DNA from: Leishmania infantum JPCM5
Taxonomy: Eukaryota; Euglenozoa; Kinetoplastea; Trypanosomatida; Trypanosomatidae
Direction of reading: 5' to 3'
Length of the DNA stretch: 64,000 nt
Assembly: GCF_000002875.2 (NCBI RefSeq)
Contig: NC_009402.2
Coordinates: 363,403-427,402, forward strand
Below the pieces are notes generated by a model. It was given only the letters and a program-made list of their open reading frames with translations. It ran no database searches and had not been told where the DNA came from. The position numbers and the translations under genes were made by a program. Positions 19,832 to 29,847 of this stretch are shown in pieces; the first letter of the stretch is position 1; each line of letters begins with the position of its first letter.

Positions 19832-22513
19832 ATGGAGAACACCAACCAGTCAGCTGCATGGCAGCCTGCTGCAGCTGGCGCGGCAGCGGCAGCGACGACA
19901 TCGCCGTCACCGGAGGTGTACTTCAAGAAACAGGTCTTGAAGCTTGGCATGGACGGCACCAGTCTCTGCAGGCTCATTGTAGTGACGGACACACACGTCT
20001 ACGTGTGTGTTCCTTCTGGGGGCATCACTCGCGCCATCGCGGTGCGCCGCATTGAGCGGGTGACCCTGTGTCCACGCGAAGACGTCGGCGACGACGACGG
20101 AGACGACCATGCAGGCTGGGATGCGGCATCGGGTAGCGCAGCCGCTGCAGGCGGTGCTGGGAGTGGTGGCCCCACCATGCCGTCCGCGAAGCCGCAAAGA
20201 GAAAAGGCGAAGTCGTTGTTCGCTTCGGTCGTCTCACGACGTGGCGACATCGCGGGCCGAACGAATCTCCAGGTGCCACACCACAGCCATCCGGACTCGG
20301 CGGATGGCGACGCCGGCGGCGCTTTGGCGGTCAGCAGTACCGACGCATCACCAGCAGCGTCGTCACGTCAAGGGGCCAGCTCCGCGGCTGACAAGGCGGG
20401 ACGCGAAGTGCCGGCGTCTGTAGCAGCCGGGAGGTGGGTCACGATCGTCACCCTCGGCATCGCCCAAGAGGCCGCACTTGCCTTGCAGTTTTACAGCGCC
20501 GTCGACGGAGAGGACTTTGTTGCGGCTCTGCGCAAGGCGTCGCACATATCAGCAGCAGCGGTGTTCAACCTGCCCGCAGAGGAGGGGTCAATAGACGCAT
20601 CCGGTCAGCTGTTGTCGCTACCCGCGCGTTGTGAGGACCCCGTCTGGCCTCGAGTCCTGAAGCGGGAAGCGGGCGACACCAACATGGGCAATCGCAAGCC
20701 CGACGTGGAAAGCATACGCGCTGTGGAGGAAGTGCAGCTGTCGCCACCACGCAGCCCTCGAAGCCCAACGGCGCCACCGCAGCCTACGGCACACCCCACC
20801 TTGCTGCCTCACGACAGGAGCGGCAGCGGCAACAGTGATGGCAGCCGCGGAAGGCGCCCCAGCTCGAGAGAGAGCGTGCACACGGCGGTGCCGAGTCAGG
20901 CTGTCCAGCAAAGGATCGGGGATCGGGCGCCGCCTGCCCCCTCCCCCGCAGTTTATGCGCCGACCGTGGAGGAGACACGGTGGCACTCTCCTCCACAAGC
21001 GCCGAGCAGATTGCAGAAGTCGACGGACGGCTCACCTTTAGCATGGAGCACGCCGTCACCGCTGCGTACTGCGCCGCATCGCAAGGTCCCCGCGCCGCCA
21101 CCTTCTGTGCCGTCACAGCAGCTGCAACTGTCGGCGCCGCCCCCGCTGAAGACCATCCGAGGCCCGGTAATCGAAGGCAGAGGCGGCGGCGGGTCCCACA
21201 ACCGTGGTAGCAGCGCTACTCAAAGTCTCCGTGACGCTGCGAACGAGCCCACGCGCACAACGTCGCAGAGCCGGCTTCCCCGGCTAATCTTCGCTACGGC
21301 GTCGTCGTCTGCTATGTGCGAAGGGGTGCCTTCTTGCCCCAAAGCAGCGGCACCAGTGTCAACGACAAAGGCAGAGGCGGTGCCGCGTCGAAGCCTCTTT
21401 GCGGATGAGCTCGGCACGGCCCAGGTCGTTGATCCAGCTGCCAGCTCTCTGTCAGCGGCAGCGCCGCGAACTGCCTTCATGGCCACAGAGGACGGTGCTC
21501 GCGACGCTCCCGTTCATGTCGACGCCCTTCAAGCAGAGCTGGCGGCTCAATCGGCCACCGTGGCGCGGCTGCAGCGAAGTTTGCAAGCGCATGAGTCCCT
21601 GCTGATCGAACTCGCGGATGCCAGGGCGGATGTACGTGGCCTCCAAGCCACCCTCGCCGAGCGCAACGAGCAGTGTGACGAGTGGCAAGCCGCCTGCAGT
21701 CAAGCTGAGCAGCGCGTTAGCATTCTCCGACGCCAACACGAGCGCATGCTTGCGGAGCAGCAAGAACGACTGCGGCGGGCTCATCATGCGGAGCTGGAAG
21801 CTGTGCAGGCGGCCTTTGAAGAGTACGACGCGCGCATGTCCGCTTTCCTCGAACAGCTGAAACAAGATCATCGTGAAGAAGAGGTGCAGTGGCAGCGCGA
21901 GCGGCGCGTGCTGCTCCTCCAGCTGCATGAGCAACAGCGCCAGCAGCAAGAGATGAGGGATGTAGAAGAGCACCGTCGCGTGCGAGCGGCCGGGGTTGTG
22001 GCACGGGCGCACTATGAAGCCCAACGCCGACGCGTTCCAGCACCGCAGGTGTACCAACGCGAGAGCGCGCATGCGCAGCGGCAACGGCAGTCGTCAGCCG
22101 TCGTTGCTGGTGTCGTCCACTCCCCACGAGGCTCCGGCACTTCGAGCTCGCGCCGCCCTCTGGCGTCGTCCGCGGAGTGTAATCCGGCCTCTGCAGCGTG
22201 GCCACGCGCGGAAGTGAACTCGCCGTCAGATTCGCTTCTCAGCCCACCACCACCGCCACGACAGCCGCCTTCACATATGACATCGCCGTTCAGCGCACAC
22301 CGACTCATGAATGGCAGCCCGGACGTGGACGACGAGGTGAACCACGTCCATCCGGCTGCACGCCACGGCACCGCGGCTCTGACTCGCCGGCCCCACGCCT
22401 ACTTTCAAGCACACCTCCAGGCACCGCCATCGTACCCACGGGGCGGCAGCATTCCTGATGCGCATGACGTCGGGAAGGGCACCTACACGCCGAGTCGTCG
22501 CTCCTACGTGTAG
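19832..22513 (+). CDS. Hypothetical protein with split PH-like N-terminal region and central coiled coil
   Basis: 893 aa from the chosen ATG. I do not recognise an orthologue. Residues about 20-90 (VYFKKQVLKLGMDG, IVVTDTHVYVCVP, AVRRIERVTLC) have the strand pattern of a PH-like domain, and after an insert the segment GRWVTIVTLGIAQEAALALQFYS followed by the helix GEDFVAALRKASH could be its remaining strands and closing helix. Residues about 250-540 are Pro/Ser-rich and probably disordered. Residues about 562-732 are a strong coiled coil (LQAELAAQSATVARLQRSLQ onward, many Glu/Gln/Arg). The tail is disordered. PH-like plus coiled-coil architecture suggests a cytoskeletal or membrane-linked scaffold, but no specific role can be given. 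Two alternative upstream ATGs (19745, 19814) exist; the chosen one precedes the first ordered-looking sequence. Confidence 0.7.
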   Translation: MENTNQSAAWQPAAAGAAAAATTSPSPEVYFKKQVLKLGMDGTSLCRLIVVTDTHVYVCVPSGGITRAIAVRRIERVTLCPREDVGDDDGDDHAGWDAASGSAAAAGGAGSGGPTMPSAKPQREKAKSLFASVVSRRGDIAGRTNLQVPHHSHPDSADGDAGGALAVSSTDASPAASSRQGASSAADKAGREVPASVAAGRWVTIVTLGIAQEAALALQFYSAVDGEDFVAALRKASHISAAAVFNLPAEEGSIDASGQLLSLPARCEDPVWPRVLKREAGDTNMGNRKPDVESIRAVEEVQLSPPRSPRSPTAPPQPTAHPTLLPHDRSGSGNSDGSRGRRPSSRESVHTAVPSQAVQQRIGDRAPPAPSPAVYAPTVEETRWHSPPQAPSRLQKSTDGSPLAWSTPSPLRTAPHRKVPAPPPSVPSQQLQLSAPPPLKTIRGPVIEGRGGGGSHNRGSSATQSLRDAANEPTRTTSQSRLPRLIFATASSSAMCEGVPSCPKAAAPVSTTKAEAVPRRSLFADELGTAQVVDPAASSLSAAAPRTAFMATEDGARDAPVHVDALQAELAAQSATVARLQRSLQAHESLLIELADARADVRGLQATLAERNEQCDEWQAACSQAEQRVSILRRQHERMLAEQQERLRRAHHAELEAVQAAFEEYDARMSAFLEQLKQDHREEEVQWQRERRVLLLQLHEQQRQQQEMRDVEEHRRVRAAGVVARAHYEAQRRRVPAPQVYQRESAHAQRQRQSSAVVAGVVHSPRGSGTSSSRRPLASSAECNPASAAWPRAEVNSPSDSLLSPPPPPRQPPSHMTSPFSAHRLMNGSPDVDDEVNHVHPAARHGTAALTRRPHAYFQAHLQAPPSYPRGGSIPDAHDVGKGTYTPSRRSYV

Positions 22514-23322
22514 CCGCGGTGGTGGTGTTGCTCGCACTAAGCAAGGGAAGAAACCAATGGACGCTGAGAAAGAAGGTTGGCTGCGCGTCTGCCTCGTGCG
22601 ACAACACGTACGTACACCTCTGCGACCGCTCCACCGCTCGTTTTCCCGAAACGAGATGCCGCGAACGGCGTGACCCTGTTCCGCTCTGTCACGCACCCAG
22701 AGCCACTGCCACCCCATCCCTGCCTCCACCGGGTCGGCGGCTGGCACACAGAGGAGGGGCGGGGGCGGCAGGGAAAGGGCTTACCTAGGCAAACCTCGTG
22801 CACGCGCCGAGAGGACGCACACAGGCGCGTGCATGCGCACCGCGCCTCTGCGTACCCACGTATCTCTCGTCCCCCGATGACGGGGGGACACCCCCCAGTG
22901 CGCGGTATCGCAGGGCGCAATACCCCCGCCATGTGAGGTAAACCCAAGCAGCAGTGCACACACACACACACTATCCTCTGGCAATGCCGAACCACTTCTG
23001 GTGGTGAGTACAATTCGGAGCAGGTGCCGTGCTCTCATATGGATGAGTCGGCGCGCTGCTGTAATGCGTGCGTCTACGGCCACTTCGCACCACGCGGGGA
23101 AGTGGGGGGAGGGGGGGAGGGGCACAGTGTGGAGCGGAGCTCGTGCCCTGTGGCAAGGCAAGTAGGCTCGAGTTGTATGCAAAAAAAAAAAAGCAGGAAC
23201 TCTCTCGTCTCTCCGAACTCTTTCCTCTCATCTCCCTTCCTCCCTCTCGCTGAGTCGCCAACAGCCACCAGCGCTCATAGTCATTACGTACACGCGCACG
23301 TCGAGGCACCCTCGCACTTGTC
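22514..23322 (+). other. Intergenic before UTP22, with A11 tract
   Basis: No gene. It contains a GC-rich segment (about 22850-23110) that is not simple repeat, a CA microsatellite near 22960, an A-run of about 12 near 23180, and a pyrimidine tract with AG at about 23216-23254. The GC-rich segment could be a degenerate retroposon-derived (SIDER-like) 3' UTR element, but I cannot prove that by eye. Confidence 0.45.
23216..23254 (+). promoter_or_regulatory. Candidate polypyrimidine tract and trans-splice acceptor for UTP22
   Basis: A nearly pure CT stretch is followed by the first downstream AG at 23253-23254. That AG is about 70 bases before the UTP22 start codon, with no intervening ATG. This is the arrangement of trypanosomatid spliced-leader acceptor sites. 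Inferred by pattern only. Confidence 0.45.
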
Positions 23323-26300
23323 ATGGCATTGCAGAACTACAACCTCAGCTGGTCGGACCAGCTCATTGAGCGGGTGGAGACGCACCTCCGCGACGTCCAC
23401 AGCGCGCTCCTGCAGTACTACGAGAGCCGCGGCTACCCCACGGAGGTTGAAAGCCGCCACGCGGTGACTGCCGAGGCAGCAGCAGCGGCGGGGACTAGGG
23501 ACGAAGGAGAGCGCACCACTGTTGCAGCTACTGCGGCCGCTGTCCCGTTGGATGTCGTCAGCGCTGCCGGTAGCTTCTTGCTCCGCACCTGCGTGTACGA
23601 CACGCCGTTTCCAGATCTGCACGCGCAGCGTGGCGTCGGCGCTGACTTGGTGCTCTCCATTCCTGCCGAGCGCTGCACCACTGCGGATTTGAAAGGCGGC
23701 CTCTACCTCGAGCGCCGTCAGTCGTTTGTCGATGAGATCCAGGCCTACTTGCAGCAGCTCGTGAGCGGTGCCGCGACCGACGAGGACATCGACGAGGACA
23801 ACGAGGAGGGTCGCAGCGCGTCTTCTCGCAGTCGCCAGCGCAGCGAAAAGGCAACGCAAGAGGCAGCAAAGAGGCTGCTGAACGTGGCCGCCGCCGCGCG
23901 GCTCAGTCGCATGGAGGTGCGTGTGGTGCCGATTCACGGGTGCTACGCACTGACAGAAAAGCAGATTCTGCAGCTGCGCTTCCGCCGGCGTCGCTCCGCC
24001 GCGGAAATCTACGAGACCTTCTTCGTGAATCTGCACTTCCGCCCCTCCGTCTTCCCTAGGCACACCGTGAGCGCGGCGGGTATCCGCAAGCATCCGTACT
24101 ACAGCTACTGCATCCTGGAAGACTACCTCATGCCGCATTATCTGAAGAAGCTGCATGAGGTGTGCGTCGCCAGCGCCGGTGTCCGCCGCGCAATCGTCGT
24201 GCTCAAGTGCTGGGCTCATCACACCGGTCTCATGTCCGCCGCTTCGGGGCATCCGGAGGCGCTGAACGGGTTCGTCGTTGCTGCCATGGTGTTACGTCTG
24301 CTCGAGGAGGGCATCGTGACGGCGGGGATGTCTCTGGGCAACGTTGTGCGCGCTGTGTGGGTGCAGCTCTCACGTGGTTTCTTCCTTGGCACACCAGAGA
24401 AGGTCGGCGGCAGGGGCGCCCGCCCTGCCAAGGTGTCGGCGGCGGAGGAGAGGGGCGAGGTGAGTGTGCTGCGCCTCACCGGCGAGCTGCACAATATCCT
24501 CTTCCGCACCTCCGCTGCCTTCTTCAAGCACGTGGTGTGCTCTTCCGCGGAGGAAGCCCTGCAGCACCCGTTCGCCGTCGACGTAGTCGATCGCGTCGCC
24601 TTTCAGCCTCTGTCGCTGCGCTACGACGTGGCCCTCACCATCCAGCTGAACCAAGCTACCACGTCCTCTGTGGCGACGATGGATCGCACTCCGGATGTCA
24701 TCAAGAAGAGCACTCTCTGGCGCCCCCCACGCGCCGAGGCGATCCAGGACACGCTGCGAGTGCTGAAGGAAGCACTCGGTGTGCGGTGCAGCTACACCAC
24801 AGCCTGGCAAACCGACGCAGACCGTCTGCAGGTTGTGGTGCAGCTCACCAGTGAGGCCGAGGGCCGCAACCGCCTCACCCGCGGCCCACCCATCGAAGAC
24901 GCCAGCGCTGTCGAGCGCTTCAACGCATTCTGGGGAGCCGATATCACCTCGACACGCCAATTCAGTGATGGCGCCATCTACCGCTGCGTGCTGTGGACCT
25001 TTCCGGAGGACCAGGGCACGCACACGACCGTGGCCTTGTCCGCCTCGACAGTGCTGCGCCGCGTCGTCGAGTTTGCGCTGCGCGCGCACGTCGCGCCCGA
25101 GGCGACAGTGACGGTGCTGCTTGGCGGCCTGGATGGATACCTCGTGGAGCGGGTCGGCGGCGAGTGGCGTGACGCCGCCCCGCTGATGCAGCGCAGCCTC
25201 CTCGAAGCAACCAAGGCGGTGCAGTACATGCTGCAGAGCCTGCCGCATGGCAGCGTGCCCTGTCGCATCGTCTCCTTCGACGTCATCGCCGCCAGCGAGC
25301 GCCACACCGAGGTGTTCCCGGTTCGCCCGCACTTGGCTCTCACGTACACGACGGACGACCTCTCGGACGCGAGCTTCGCGGGACTGAGCACGGCGCCAAC
25401 GATAGAGCCAATCCACTGCGTGCTTAGCATCGACGACAACCACAAGATCCCCGACACCATGGAGGCGATTGCGATGATGAAGGGCGCCATCGCCGCCCAG
25501 CTGTCCAAGACGCTGCAGGCACACTACGGAGAGAACAACACCGGCACCCGGTCGCAGACGGCTCGCAGAAAGGCGGCGGAGGGTGCCAGTAGCAGCAGCG
25601 ACATTGTGCGCAGCACAATCCGCACCCAGTGCACTGGCCAATCGGTCGATATCATCTACCGCGGCTACCTCTTCCGCGTCTACGTCGCCCATTACCGTGA
25701 GGTGTCTCTCCTGCGTGCATTGAAGCGTGACACGGAGGCGAACGTGCTGGAGATGAAGCTGCACTGGACCGCACAGCATGCCAAGTTCATGCGCACCATC
25801 GCATTCGGACACCATAGCTACTCGCATGCGGTGAGGCTGGCGAAGCGGTGGATGAGTGCCATGTATCTCTACGAGTTTGTGCAGCCGGAAGCCGTCGAGC
25901 TGCTCGTGGCGCACGCGTACCTGCAGCCGGCGCCGCACACGCCCAAGACACCTGCCGGAGGTTTCCTGCGCTTTGTGCAGCTCCTCGTCACGCATGACTG
26001 GTCGACCCCGTTGGTGCTCCCCTTCACCGACGACGACAGTGACAAGACCGCCGTGGCGGCGGCGGCGCTGGTGCGCAAGCTTGGCGATCAACAGGGCATG
26101 TTCATCGCCACACCGTACGCGCCGGCCGCGAGCCCGTTCACGGCGCTAACGCCGCGGCCAATGATTATGGGCCGTCTTGTGCAGCTTGCCCAGTCGGTGG
26201 TGGCCGTGCTGCTGCGCCATCTCGAGGGCCACAACGCGACAGCTGGTGAGGTGGAGGCGTTCACCTCCAGCCCGTGCGCCTTCGACTTTTCGATGAAGTT

Positions 26301-27156
26301 CCACCCGCGCCTGCTGCTGCAGCCTGACCGGGCCCTCAGCATCGGCGCGGCGGCACCGTCGGTGGCATCTGCGCAGTCCGAAGCGGCGCATCTTAATGGA
26401 ATCGCGCCAGTTTCTAGCGAGGCGGACGCGCTGGCCGCAGAGGAAGCTGCCGCTGCAGCCAACGCTGTCATCCGCATCTGGCAACTGGACGAGTTGGACG
26501 CGGACACAAACGGGCGGGAGTACATCAATCAGCTCGTCGAACGCGAGCCGGCAGCGCACGCCGTGCGCATCGTCCGTGCAGCGCTGCGTGAGCGTGGTAT
26601 GATGTTCTACGACGCGCTCGCTCCGTCCTCCCTCTACGTGGTGAGCGTCAGCGCCGAAAGGCAGCTCGCCAAAAGCCGCCAGCTGCACGACGCCATTCTG
26701 CAGGTGGGGCGAGGCGCACTTCTGCAGGCGCCGCCGAGCGCGTTCACTCCTGTCGCGGAGACGGCGCATGACCCGGCCGCTGCTGCACGCATCCAGCTGG
26801 AATCTGAGGACGACCACGAGGACGGACATGATTGCAACCACCATCATCACCGCGCCCCCGCGCAGCGCAGGGGGAAGGTGTCTACGCCGCTCCGCCAAGC
26901 CGCCTCGGACACGAAGAGCAAGAAGGGCAAGGCGTCCGCACGCCAGTATCCGCTGCAGGACCACAAGCGCAGTCGCAGCAGCAACGACCACTGCAGCCTG
27001 GCTGCCGCTGCTGTTGCGGAGGCAGCGCATGCGAAGAAGGGGAAGAAGGAAACGGCGGACAGGGTCAGCCCTTCCACAGCAGCCTCGCCCACGATAGCGG
27101 CAGCAGAGGGGCGCTCTCAGAAAGCCTCTAAGGTCAAGAAGGCTTCCAAAAAGTGA
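23323..27156 (+). CDS. UTP22: Nrap/UTP22 (NOL6) family nucleolar protein, small-subunit processome
   Basis: 1277 aa. UTP22/NOL6 is part of the UTP-C module of the small-subunit processome, which processes pre-18S rRNA in the nucleolus. The Nrap fold (tandem inactive nucleotidyltransferase and OAP-like helical domains) is visible in RRAIVVLKCWAHHTGL and ALNGFVVAAMVLRLLEEG in the first half. The strongest match is the C-terminal half: VRLAKRWMSAMYLYEFVQPE, ELLVAHAYLQPAPHTPKTP, then GGFLRFVQLLVTHDWSTPLV, which reads like the NOL6 segment with LAKRW, a Pro-rich loop and GFLRFL-DW. The tail from about residue 1160 is a Lys/Ser-rich disordered region ending in repeated KKASK-type basic motifs, typical of nucleolar proteins. 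The start (MALQNYNLSWSDQLIERVETHL) directly precedes ordered helical sequence and lies about 70 bases after a good acceptor. The assignment is strong. Confidence 0.92.
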   Translation: MALQNYNLSWSDQLIERVETHLRDVHSALLQYYESRGYPTEVESRHAVTAEAAAAAGTRDEGERTTVAATAAAVPLDVVSAAGSFLLRTCVYDTPFPDLHAQRGVGADLVLSIPAERCTTADLKGGLYLERRQSFVDEIQAYLQQLVSGAATDEDIDEDNEEGRSASSRSRQRSEKATQEAAKRLLNVAAAARLSRMEVRVVPIHGCYALTEKQILQLRFRRRRSAAEIYETFFVNLHFRPSVFPRHTVSAAGIRKHPYYSYCILEDYLMPHYLKKLHEVCVASAGVRRAIVVLKCWAHHTGLMSAASGHPEALNGFVVAAMVLRLLEEGIVTAGMSLGNVVRAVWVQLSRGFFLGTPEKVGGRGARPAKVSAAEERGEVSVLRLTGELHNILFRTSAAFFKHVVCSSAEEALQHPFAVDVVDRVAFQPLSLRYDVALTIQLNQATTSSVATMDRTPDVIKKSTLWRPPRAEAIQDTLRVLKEALGVRCSYTTAWQTDADRLQVVVQLTSEAEGRNRLTRGPPIEDASAVERFNAFWGADITSTRQFSDGAIYRCVLWTFPEDQGTHTTVALSASTVLRRVVEFALRAHVAPEATVTVLLGGLDGYLVERVGGEWRDAAPLMQRSLLEATKAVQYMLQSLPHGSVPCRIVSFDVIAASERHTEVFPVRPHLALTYTTDDLSDASFAGLSTAPTIEPIHCVLSIDDNHKIPDTMEAIAMMKGAIAAQLSKTLQAHYGENNTGTRSQTARRKAAEGASSSSDIVRSTIRTQCTGQSVDIIYRGYLFRVYVAHYREVSLLRALKRDTEANVLEMKLHWTAQHAKFMRTIAFGHHSYSHAVRLAKRWMSAMYLYEFVQPEAVELLVAHAYLQPAPHTPKTPAGGFLRFVQLLVTHDWSTPLVLPFTDDDSDKTAVAAAALVRKLGDQQGMFIATPYAPAASPFTALTPRPMIMGRLVQLAQSVVAVLLRHLEGHNATAGEVEAFTSSPCAFDFSMKFHPRLLLQPDRALSIGAAAPSVASAQSEAAHLNGIAPVSSEADALAAEEAAAAANAVIRIWQLDELDADTNGREYINQLVEREPAAHAVRIVRAALRERGMMFYDALAPSSLYVVSVSAERQLAKSRQLHDAILQVGRGALLQAPPSAFTPVAETAHDPAAAARIQLESEDDHEDGHDCNHHHHRAPAQRRGKVSTPLRQAASDTKSKKGKASARQYPLQDHKRSRSSNDHCSLAAAAVAEAAHAKKGKKETADRVSPSTAASPTIAAAEGRSQKASKVKKASKK

Positions 27157-28157
27157 CGCGGCACGTGCGCCCACGTGCATGTGCGTCGCGGTCTTGTGTT
27201 GTCGTTGTGTTGTTTCGTCTTAATCACCACGAATAACGGAGCGCAACGCCAGAGCAAGGACTAACGCGTACTAACTCTCCCTCCCTCTCTCCCTGCTTCC
27301 TGTCCTTGGGCTTGCCTCATGGTCTGCTGTGCGTTTCTTTGAGGCACGTGTGTACGTGTGTCGTGATCGATGGGGGAGAGGGAGAGGAGCTGCCGGGGGG
27401 TGCGCGAGTGAGGCAGGGACCGCCTCGGAGAAGAGTGGGGATGTCTCTCTTCCACTGAATAAGCAGCGGGGCTGCAAAGGGCGTGCAGGGGAAGACGGTG
27501 AGCGAGTTGCACGATGGGACGGGCTGCGGTGTCTCTCAAGAGATGTAGTGCGTACTGACTTGCCAGCCCCCTCCTGGTCCCCCACGCACCAGCAGGGGAG
27601 AGGGGGGGTATCTCAGCCTAACACCTCACCCATCACGCCTCTTCACCGTCTGCGCCATTATCCCCTCCCTCTTCTTAATCGCAGCTGCGCCTACTTTGAG
27701 CACGGTAACAGAAAAGAAAAAGATGCTCAAAACCTGCCGTTGCGGCACGCGTGCGTGAGCATGGGGTCTCCTCTTCGTTGTAGAGTGTGTACCCACTGAG
27801 AAGGTCAGCACGCGCGTCGATGGAGGAGAGGACTGCTGGGTCTGCCTATGTGTGTCTGTGTCTCTGCCTACATCAGCGACGCTGCTTTGCTGGTATGGCT
27901 GATGCGGGTGTGCAAAAGAGGGCGGATCGGCGGACCCCTTCTCTCCCTTCTTCGGCGTAGGGGAGCACGCATGGCTGCTGCTAAACACGAACAACTTGAA
28001 AACCCTGCCGTATGCGCCTCCCCCTCCCCCCTCCCCCGACACACGCTCTCGCTCGCTGGCACGCGCGCACAAATCCACTTCTGCTTCTCTCCCTCCTCTC
28101 TCCTCATCCTCCCCCATACGATGCACTACTCACAGCGGTAGTCAGATTCTTTGTGTG
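27157..28157 (+). other. Intergenic between UTP22 and zinc-ribbon gene
   Basis: No credible gene. The middle (about 27480-27620) is GC-rich and not simple-sequence. Pyrimidine tracts at about 28015-28035 and 28085-28112 are candidate trans-splicing signals for the next gene. Confidence 0.5.
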
Positions 28158-29222
28158 ATGCTTTCGTGGAGTGGCAGAGGGTCACTAGTGCGGTGCTTGG
28201 CTGTAGCGGTGCGCTGCTTCGCCGCGACAGCATCGCCGTTCCTCTGTTACTCCTCCTCACAGAGAAACCGCCGTATGCCTAGCGATCAGCATCGAGACAG
28301 TCTGCTATCTCACACGGCATCAACGGCTGCACCTGCACCAGCAGCGGTGCCGACGCAGCGAACGCGTCGTGGCGTTTTGAAACGGGCATCGCTGCTCGAG
28401 CAGCTCCGTGACCGTAATGATGGTGAGAGCGGCACTGTAGAGTTGAGCAAGGCGCCAGGTAGCAGTGCCCTCGTAGCGTCTGGAGCAGCAGCGCCGCTAG
28501 CGGCCCCTGTGTCGATTCCGTATATTAGCTCGTCCGAATTCGTTAGTGCACCCCGCCCAAAGCAGCAGCAAGTGTGGTCGTCACATGGAACGCACAGCGC
28601 CGCAGCAGCAGCGCCTCTGTCCTCGCCCACTGCCTCTGCACAGCTGGAGCGGCAGCAGCAAGCCCTACGCGACGCCTTCACACACGCGCGACAGTACCAC
28701 AATGTGCGTCTTTCCAAAGACCCCGGCGTCTACCGCGCAGAGTGCCGGGCTTTCCGCCAGGCCCACCGAGGTCGATCGCCGACGCAGCAAGAGGTGAGTC
28801 GCACCGTCGCCGTTCCGTTGGCGCCGGTCGCCGCGCTCAAGACGCTAGCTCACACGGATGCCACGCGGTCTTCGCTGCACGCCGCGGCCGAGGCCGCCGT
28901 GATGCTGCACAACGCCGTGGTGAAAAATGAGCTCGTGAAGAGCAGCACGCCGCAGCTTGTCCGCTGCCTTCGCTGCTTTCACGTGTACATGGCCCGCCCG
29001 CGAACGTTGTGGGGAGGCGAGGTGGAGCAGAGCGGCATCGAGTACGAAAAGGCACAGAAGGCGCAACGACTTCAGAGGCCTGCGCCTGGTAAGCGTGCGA
29101 GGAGCGTGGGCCGGCGTCGACGCGCACATGAAGAGAACCCGATCTGCTGTCCGAAGTGCCGCAGCCCTCGCGCGCAGTGGATGATGGAGTACGTGCACCG
29201 CCACACTCACGAGCGAGTGTGA
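28158..29222 (+). CDS. Probable mitochondrial protein with C-terminal zinc-ribbon-like CxxC pair
   Basis: 354 aa. I do not recognise the family. The first 40 residues (MLSWSGRGSLVRCLAVAVRC onward) lack acidic residues and are rich in Arg, Ser and hydrophobics, which suits a mitochondrial targeting sequence. The middle is Ala/Ser/Gln-rich with a basic, possibly ordered segment near residues 175-215 (LRDAFTHARQYHNVRLSKDP, YRAECRAFRQAHRGR). The C-terminal 90 residues hold two CxxC motifs, C270-L-R-C273 and C331-P-K-C334, consistent with one four-cysteine zinc site, separated by a very basic loop. Such ribbons are common in RNA- or ribosome-associated proteins; a mitoribosome or mitochondrial RNA role is a guess. 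The frame is open upstream of the chosen ATG, but that part is proline-rich spacer sequence. Confidence 0.7.
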   Translation: MLSWSGRGSLVRCLAVAVRCFAATASPFLCYSSSQRNRRMPSDQHRDSLLSHTASTAAPAPAAVPTQRTRRGVLKRASLLEQLRDRNDGESGTVELSKAPGSSALVASGAAAPLAAPVSIPYISSSEFVSAPRPKQQQVWSSHGTHSAAAAAPLSSPTASAQLERQQQALRDAFTHARQYHNVRLSKDPGVYRAECRAFRQAHRGRSPTQQEVSRTVAVPLAPVAALKTLAHTDATRSSLHAAAEAAVMLHNAVVKNELVKSSTPQLVRCLRCFHVYMARPRTLWGGEVEQSGIEYEKAQKAQRLQRPAPGKRARSVGRRRRAHEENPICCPKCRSPRAQWMMEYVHRHTHERV

Positions 29223-29847
29223 GAACGGCGTACCGCTTTGTCAGTCGCCGCTGCGCGTGGGGGTGTGGGCCTCGTGCACCGTCGTCGCTCTGTATCCCAC
29301 GCCTCCACGCACTGTGTACTGGAGCAGTGCATGCTGCCCAGCCCGTCGCTGTGGCAGCGGAGGGTGGGCCACAGTCGCCCGTCCCCCTCGCCCCCTTTCA
29401 CAACCCCATCTCTCACAAACATCATAGGGCACAAGGTGACGGAAGCGACCGCAGAGCAGTGGGCCGCGACTCGTGTCTGCAAGGAAGCAGCGCCCATTGT
29501 ACTCCCTGTGGCGCACGCACGGCGCGCAGCCCTTTCCTCTGGTCTGTAGTCACACCACCACCACCAATGGGGTATCCGCGAGACGGCGCCATTGGATGCT
29601 CGCCACCCGATTGCTCCGCAGCCTTCCAACTATCATCGCCAGATGTACGTCCCTCGCCCCTGCACCACTCTCCAGCCCCTCTCCTCGTCCTCCATCACCT
29701 TCCGGGCAGTGTGCCCTCTCACGTAGAGCGCTCAAACAAGGGAAAGAGCCAGAGATACAGGCCACAGGAAACGCAGCGCAGGTGCTGTAGCCCTGCTCGA
29801 ATATCGGCACACCCTGTCGCAGAGGAGTTTGGCGTGCACACCGGCGG
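29223..29847 (+). other. Intergenic before PIGV
   Basis: No gene. Much of it (about 29300-29620) is GC-rich, non-repetitive sequence rather than the usual CT/TG simple sequence; a degenerate SIDER-type 3' UTR element is possible but unproven. A CT-rich stretch at about 29652-29705 is a candidate trans-splicing signal. Confidence 0.45.

Noticed and set aside
24370..26091. A 573-codon minus-strand open frame
   Set aside because: It is antisense to UTP22, rich in Arg/His/Gly/Leu, matches no family, and is the expected by-product of high GC third positions on the coding strand.
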